Positions 60,115 to 64,000 of a stretch of DNA of 64,000 nucleotides are shown one piece after another. The stretch lies in assembly GCF_003666685.1 (NCBI RefSeq), contig NZ_RCIZ01000002.1, positions 454,501 to 518,500 on the forward strand, in the 5' to 3' direction. The DNA comes from Mesorhizobium sp. YM1C-6-2 (lineage in GTDB: Bacteria > Pseudomonadota > Alphaproteobacteria > Rhizobiales > Rhizobiaceae). Under the pieces are notes generated by a model, which was not told where the DNA came from, ran no database searches, and worked only from the letters and a program-made list of their open reading frames with translations. Within the stretch, counting starts at the first letter, position 1, and the number at the start of each line of letters is the position of its first letter. Both the position numbers and the translations under genes were made by a program.

Positions 60115-60905
60115 CCCGTTCCGAACAACCGCAGGACGGCACTCCGCTCCTCAAACTCCAGAACATCGAGAAGAGCTTTGGCGACGTGAAGGTGCTGAAA
60201 GGCGTCTCGGTCGAGGTGGAGCGGGGCGAGATCGTCGCGATCATCGGCGGCAGCGGGTCCGGCAAGTCCACGCTGCTTCGTTGCGTGAACCTGATGGAGG
60301 TCCCGAGCGCGGGCCGTATCGAGTTCCAGAATTTCGTCGCCGAGTTTGCCGAAGGCCGCAAGAACAAGATCAGCGGCGAGCATCTCCGGCAATTGCGCAC
60401 CCAGATCGGCATGGTTTTCCAGAGCTACAATCTGTGGCCGCACAAGACGGTGATGGAAAACGTCATGCATGCTCCCATGATCGTAAAGGGCGTAAGCCGT
60501 CGCGATGCTGCCGAGCAGGCCGAACAGTTGCTCGCCCGCATCGGTCTGGCGGAGCGCCGCAACCACTATCCATCCCAGCTTTCCGGCGGCCAGCAGCAGC
60601 GCGTCGCGATCGTCCGCGCCCTGGCCATGCAGCCGAAGGCGATGCTTTTCGACGAGGTCACCTCGGCGCTCGACCCGGAACTTGTGGGGGAGGTGCTGAG
60701 CCTCATGGCGGAACTCGCGAATGAAGGCATGACGATGCTGATCGTCACGCACGAAATCGCCTTCGCCCGCGAAGTCAGTTCGCGCACGCTGTTCTTCGAC
60801 CAGGGCGTGATCGCGGAATCCGGACCTTCGAAAGAACTGCTGCGCAACCCCCAGAGTGACCGGATGCGGCAGTTCCTGAGCCGCGTCCTGCACGAAACCT
60901 ATTGA
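60111..60905 (+). CDS. Amino acid ABC transporter ATPase (GlnQ/HisP type)
   Basis: 264 aa: Walker A GGSGSGKST, Q-loop FQSYNLWPHKTV, signature LSGGQQQRVAIVRALA, Walker B MLFDEVTSALDPEL, H-loop VTHEI. An insertion around residues 75-95 (VAEFAEGRKNKISGEHLRQ) lengthens it compared with GlnQ (about 240 aa), as in several polar amino-acid systems. It overlaps the DUF1989 stop by four bases and precedes the permease. Confidence 0.93.
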   Translation: MTRSEQPQDGTPLLKLQNIEKSFGDVKVLKGVSVEVERGEIVAIIGGSGSGKSTLLRCVNLMEVPSAGRIEFQNFVAEFAEGRKNKISGEHLRQLRTQIGMVFQSYNLWPHKTVMENVMHAPMIVKGVSRRDAAEQAEQLLARIGLAERRNHYPSQLSGGQQQRVAIVRALAMQPKAMLFDEVTSALDPELVGEVLSLMAELANEGMTMLIVTHEIAFAREVSSRTLFFDQGVIAESGPSKELLRNPQSDRMRQFLSRVLHETY

Positions 60906-60914
60906 GGCGTGGTC

Positions 60915-61565
60915 ATGAACAGCGACCTTCTCGTTTATGTCCCCGGCTTTCTCCACGCGAGCTGGCTTGTCTTCTCGATCACCGTCCTTGTGATCGTCGT
61001 AAGCTGGATCTGCGGTCTCGCCGCGGCGCTCGGCAAGACCTCGAGCTTCGCTCCGGTTCGCTGGCTGTCGACGTTCTACATCTGGTTCATTCGCGGAACG
61101 CCGACGCTGATCCAGGTCTTTATCGTCTATTTCGGCTTCCCGCAGCTCGGCCTGAAGCTGTCGCCTTTCGTGGCGGGCGTGTTGGCCCTGGGCGTGAACT
61201 CGGGCGCCTACGTGGCCGAGATCATTCGTTCCGGTCTGACCGCAATTCCGAAAGGACAGATGGAATCGGCGATGGCGCTTGGTATCTCGCGCCGCAAGAC
61301 GATGACGACGATCATCCTTCCCCAGGTGTTTCGCATCATCCTTCCGCCGCTCACCAACGAGGCGATCACCTGCCTCAAGAATACGTCGCTCCTGTCGACC
61401 ATCACCGTCATGGAGCTGACGCTCTATTCGCAGGTGTTGATCGCGACGACGTTCCGTCCATTCCAGTTCTACATCGCAACGGCCGTGATCTATCTGATCA
61501 TGACGACCGTCCTGTCGCAGCTGTCCGCCTATCTGGAGAGGCGGAACATGCGAAGCGCCGCCTGA
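60915..61565 (+). CDS. Amino acid ABC transporter permease (HisM/GlnP type)
   Basis: 216 aa from ATG 60915, seven bases after GAGG; GTG 60909 is too close to that site. About five helices; the family signature is FIRGTPTLIQVFIVYFGFPQ and the EAA loop is MESAMALGISRRKTMTTIILP. Only one permease gene is present, so the channel is probably a homodimer, as in GlnP systems. It follows the ATPase by nine bases and precedes the ureohydrolase. Confidence 0.92.
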   Translation: MNSDLLVYVPGFLHASWLVFSITVLVIVVSWICGLAAALGKTSSFAPVRWLSTFYIWFIRGTPTLIQVFIVYFGFPQLGLKLSPFVAGVLALGVNSGAYVAEIIRSGLTAIPKGQMESAMALGISRRKTMTTIILPQVFRIILPPLTNEAITCLKNTSLLSTITVMELTLYSQVLIATTFRPFQFYIATAVIYLIMTTVLSQLSAYLERRNMRSAA

Positions 61566-61583
61566 TCGGAGAATACATTCACC

Positions 61584-62543
61584 ATGACAAACACGCTCCC
61601 TGTCGACTCGCTTGCGCTTCCGCGTTTCTGCGGAGTACCGACTTTCATGCGCCTGGAGCAGAATGCGAGCCTGGACGGCATCGACGCCGCGATCCTAGGC
61701 ATCCCGTCCGACTCCGGTGCTCCCTACCGCACCGGTGCGCGCTTCGGACCAAATGCCATCCGCGCCCAGTCGGTGATGCTGCGTCCGATCAATCCCTACA
61801 GGGGCGGGCTGCACGTTTTCCAGGAGTTGCGTGTCCGCGACGTCGGCGACTGCGGCGTCGTCCCCGGCTATCTGGAGGAAACATACCGGCAGATCGAGGA
61901 AGCGGTGGCGGCGATCGTTTCGGCGGGCGTCGTTCCGATGTCGCTCGGCGGCGATCATTCTGTAACCCTTCCCCAGTTGCGTGCCGTGGCCGCGAAGCAC
62001 GGCCCCGTCGCTCTGGTCCATTTCGATTCCCATAGCGATACCTGGGACAACTATTTCGCCGGCAAGAAGTACAGCGCGGGAACGCCGTTTCGCCGCGGCG
62101 TCGAAGAGCAGATCATCGACACCGCACATTCGATCCAGATCGGAATGCGCGGCTCGCTCTTCTCGCCTACGGATGTCAGCCAGTCGGTCGAGCTCGGCTA
62201 TGAAGTGCTGACGACGGACGACGTCTTCGCATTGGGGCCAGACAAGCTTGCCGAACGCATTGCCGAGCGCACGGCCGGGCGGCCGGTGTTCCTGACCTTC
62301 GATATAGATTTCGTCGACCCGTCGGCCGCACCCGCTGTCCAGACGCCCGAAGCGGGTGGCTTCTCGGCGCACGAAACGCTGACGATCCTGCGCAAGCTCA
62401 GGGACATCAATCTCGTCGGGTGCGACGTCGTCGAGGTCAATCCGCTGTATGACGGGCCAGGCCAGATCACGTCGTTGCTGGCGGCGACGGTGATGGCGGA
62501 ACTGCTTGCGCTGCTTGCCGATGGCAGGCGCGCCGCGCGGTAA
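61584..62543 (+). CDS. Agmatinase/arginase-family ureohydrolase
   Basis: 319-aa binuclear-manganese hydrolase. Metal ligands: LGGDHSVTLPQLR (His), VHFDSHSDTWD (Asp-x-His-x-Asp) and TFDIDFVDPSAAPAVQTPEAGG (Asp-x-Asp). GIPSDSGAPYRTGARFGPNAIR and GCDVVEVNPLYD are typical of the agmatinase branch. The family releases urea from guanidino compounds (agmatine, guanidinobutyrate, guanidinopropionate). Beside a polar amino-acid importer and a lactamase complex, a guanidino acid or its lactam (creatinine-like) is a plausible substrate; that is inference. Confidence 0.9.
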   Translation: MTNTLPVDSLALPRFCGVPTFMRLEQNASLDGIDAAILGIPSDSGAPYRTGARFGPNAIRAQSVMLRPINPYRGGLHVFQELRVRDVGDCGVVPGYLEETYRQIEEAVAAIVSAGVVPMSLGGDHSVTLPQLRAVAAKHGPVALVHFDSHSDTWDNYFAGKKYSAGTPFRRGVEEQIIDTAHSIQIGMRGSLFSPTDVSQSVELGYEVLTTDDVFALGPDKLAERIAERTAGRPVFLTFDIDFVDPSAAPAVQTPEAGGFSAHETLTILRKLRDINLVGCDVVEVNPLYDGPGQITSLLAATVMAELLALLADGRRAAR

Positions 62544-62559
62544 TTCCATGGGCAAGAGG

Positions 62560-62601
62560 CACACGATCTCGCGAGCTTTGCATATGATAGCGAGCCGTGT
62601 G
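62560..62601. promoter_or_regulatory. Long interrupted dyad between ureohydrolase and gntR genes
   Basis: Outer arms CACACG (62560-62565) and CGTGTG (62596-62601) enclose inner arms CTCGC (62568-62572) and GCGAG (62590-62594) around an AT-richer centre that includes GCATATG. It could be a regulator site for the gntR gene or an RNA hairpin that ends the ureohydrolase transcript. The central spacing favours a protein-binding site or a loose stem. Confidence 0.4.
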
Positions 62602-62666
62602 ACGGCACCGGGGCTGTTCCCTGGACATGGCCATGGCGAGGATGGCTTCGGGGGAAGGATGTTGTG

Positions 62667-63332
62667 ATGCGCACTGCGGCAGACGCCATACTTCAGGCTC
62701 CGGAAAAGAGCCTCAGCCAGCAGATCTACGATCGTCTTCTGACGATGTTGATCCAGCGCGAGCTTCCTGCCGGAACAGTCCTGCAGGAGCGCAAGCTCGC
62801 GGAAGCCCTGGACGTCTCCAGGACGCCCGCGCGCGAAGCCCTCAATCGCCTCGAAACCGAGGGGTTCATTTCCCGCCAGCCGGGCAATTCGATGATCGTG
62901 CGTGAGTTCTCCGTGCGGGAACTCACCGAAGTCCTGCACCTGCGCGGGCTTCTCGAGGCAGAGGCCGTGTCCCTCGCCATAGGCCGCATTCCCGCCGAGG
63001 AACTCGATGCCATCGAGGCCGGCGTCCGCCGCATGCTGGAAGCCGAGAAGCCGGACCCCCTGGAGGACTGGAAGGTCGACACTCATCTGCATGGCGCCAT
63101 CGCCGAGGCAGCGGGGAACGCCCTCCTGGCCAAGATGGCGCTAGAACTTCGGCTGAAGACGCGGATGTTCAACCTTACCCATATGCCGGAGCGCTTTCGC
63201 GTCGGCCATGGGGAGCACCTCAAGATCATCGAAGCGATCAGGGCAGGGGACAGGGAGGCAGCCAAGACTGCCGTCCACGATCATATCGATGGCGTCAAGG
63301 GTTCGATCATCCGCAAGCTGAGCGAGGTCTGA
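62667..63332 (+). CDS. GntR-family regulator, FCD subfamily
   Basis: 221 aa from ATG 62667 (GTG 62664 is adjacent), with GGAAGG upstream. Winged helix at about 15-78: SLSQQIYDRLLTMLIQRELP, ERKLAEALDVSRTPAREALN and EGFISRQPGNSMIV. FCD domain at about 90-205 with DTHLHGAIAEAAGNALL and HGEHLKIIEAIRAGDREAA containing the metal-binding Asp/His residues of the class. At the downstream end of the Pxp-type cluster, it is the best candidate to bind the TGGTATACCA dyad at 57747. Confidence 0.9.
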   Translation: MRTAADAILQAPEKSLSQQIYDRLLTMLIQRELPAGTVLQERKLAEALDVSRTPAREALNRLETEGFISRQPGNSMIVREFSVRELTEVLHLRGLLEAEAVSLAIGRIPAEELDAIEAGVRRMLEAEKPDPLEDWKVDTHLHGAIAEAAGNALLAKMALELRLKTRMFNLTHMPERFRVGHGEHLKIIEAIRAGDREAAKTAVHDHIDGVKGSIIRKLSEV

Positions 63333-63383
63333 CGGAATGACCTCGGAAGGAATGATCCGCAAAGGCCGCGGAGCTGTCTGGTC

Positions 63384-64000
63384 ATGACAAGCGCGGAAAC
63401 GAACGTCGCTGCGGCAGTCGACGCACGCGACTACCTGGATTTCGCGTTCGACGCCTCCGGCTGGAAACGCCTTGGCGAGAGCGATTGGCACGTCTGTGCC
63501 CGCGGAGCGATCGGTGGCCGTGACATGCTCGCCGTGGCGCTCGGCAATGCCGACTCGCCAATTCCGCCTCAGGCCCTGAACGACATCGCACACTTTGTTA
63601 GACGCGACGGGAACTCGCCTCTCCTTATGGTCCTGACGTCTTGTGAAGTCTCGAACCAGCCCGAACAATACCTGGCCCTGAATCACCTTCTGGCGGAATT
63701 GTCGCTCCGCCGGAAGCGGAGCCCGATCCTCGCCGTCGTGCTCGGCTCTCTCATTGGCCCGATGGCCATGCTGGCGCGGCTTGCGGACATCATCTGTTTC
63801 GGCCCCGAGGGAAGCCTGGCGCTCGCCGATGCTGTGACAGCGAAGCGGATTCCGTCCCGCAACGAAGCCTCGCCGCAGCCCGGAGAATTGAGCTGCGCAT
63901 TCGCCACCGACGCTGCCGCGCTTCTCGGTCTTCGCCGCATAGCCAATCTGCTGCCGGCCGGGCTGATGTCGCGGTCGAACGGGGATGCACCGGATCGTGG
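63384..64000 (+). CDS. Carboxyltransferase-fold protein, malonate decarboxylase gamma/acyl-CoA carboxylase type (partial)
   Basis: The first 205 codons are present; the gene runs past base 64000. It reads MTSAETNVAAAVDARDYLDF, and the middle part LLMVLTSCEVSNQPEQYLAL, LNHLLAELSLRRKRSPILAV and VVLGSLIGPMAMLARLADII resembles the C-terminal carboxyltransferase half of malonate decarboxylase gamma (MdcE) or AccA-type subunits. The VLGSLIGPMAMLARLAD block stands where these have the oxyanion-hole glycines. It starts 51 bases after the gntR stop on the same strand. Carboxylase and decarboxylase genes often lie beside PxpABC homologues, which suits the context. Identity is tentative because the C-terminus is missing. 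Confidence 0.55.
   Translation, partial: MTSAETNVAAAVDARDYLDFAFDASGWKRLGESDWHVCARGAIGGRDMLAVALGNADSPIPPQALNDIAHFVRRDGNSPLLMVLTSCEVSNQPEQYLALNHLLAELSLRRKRSPILAVVLGSLIGPMAMLARLADIICFGPEGSLALADAVTAKRIPSRNEASPQPGELSCAFATDAAALLGLRRIANLLPAGLMSRSNGDAPDR

Overview
The window is G+C-rich, densely coded DNA, and its gene content looks like accessory catabolic DNA from an alphaproteobacterium of the order Hyphomicrobiales (Mesorhizobium/Phyllobacteriaceae-like). The evidence is the number of ABC importers (dipeptide, sugar and amino-acid types), the half-size Frc-type sugar ATPases, the many FCD-type GntR, LysR, TetR, LuxR and MocR regulators, and the fused diol dehydratase. This placement is inferred from gene families only. 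I saw no tRNA, rRNA, CRISPR array, prophage or insertion sequence.

Layout. (1) 1-8587: a dipeptide-type importer on the minus strand faces a plus-strand operon of D-aminopeptidase-like hydrolase, amidotransferase-fold protein, M24 protein, PfkB kinase and M20 amidohydrolase. (2) 8742-17973: a LuxR regulator diverges from a sugar-type importer operon that ends in a B12-dependent diol/glycerol dehydratase (large and medium subunits fused, small subunit separate) and a short-chain dehydrogenase. (3) 18082-30272: a GntR gene diverges from a frameshifted gentisate dioxygenase and a fumarylacetoacetase-family hydrolase. These are followed by a tightly coupled operon of NicX-like ring-cleaving dioxygenase, acyl-CoA-dehydrogenase-fold flavoprotein, SRPBCC/alpha-beta hydrolase fusion, TetR, glutamine-synthetase-like ligase, flavin reductase/LysR-effector-domain fusion and APC permease. 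(4) 30383-37012 (minus): gntR, sugar importer, SMP-30 lactonase, SDR and D-threonine-aldolase-like enzyme, with a FadR-type operator upstream. (5) 37444-45045: a MOSC protein, a second Frc-type importer with a ChbG/YdjC deacetylase, an AT-rich lipoprotein gene and a DegT aminotransferase. (6) 45669-53638: MocR with a tiny HTH gene, two LysR genes, an ankyrin/deaminase/MFS operon and an aminotransferase/RidA pair. (7) 53706-64000: a divergent cluster with 5-oxoprolinase-type PxpC, PxpB and PxpA homologues, M20 amidohydrolase, hydroxyacid dehydrogenase, polar amino-acid importer, DUF1989 protein, agmatinase-family ureohydrolase, GntR and the start of a carboxyltransferase-fold gene.

Most blocks have the same form: a regulator, an importer and a short set of enzymes for one imported carbon/nitrogen source. 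The two most interesting are the NicX-like operon, which contains two unusual domain fusions, and the PxpABC/amidohydrolase/ureohydrolase divergon. In the latter a perfect TGGTATACCA dyad sits on a likely promoter. Four of the five binding-protein genes are followed by a hairpin before the next gene.
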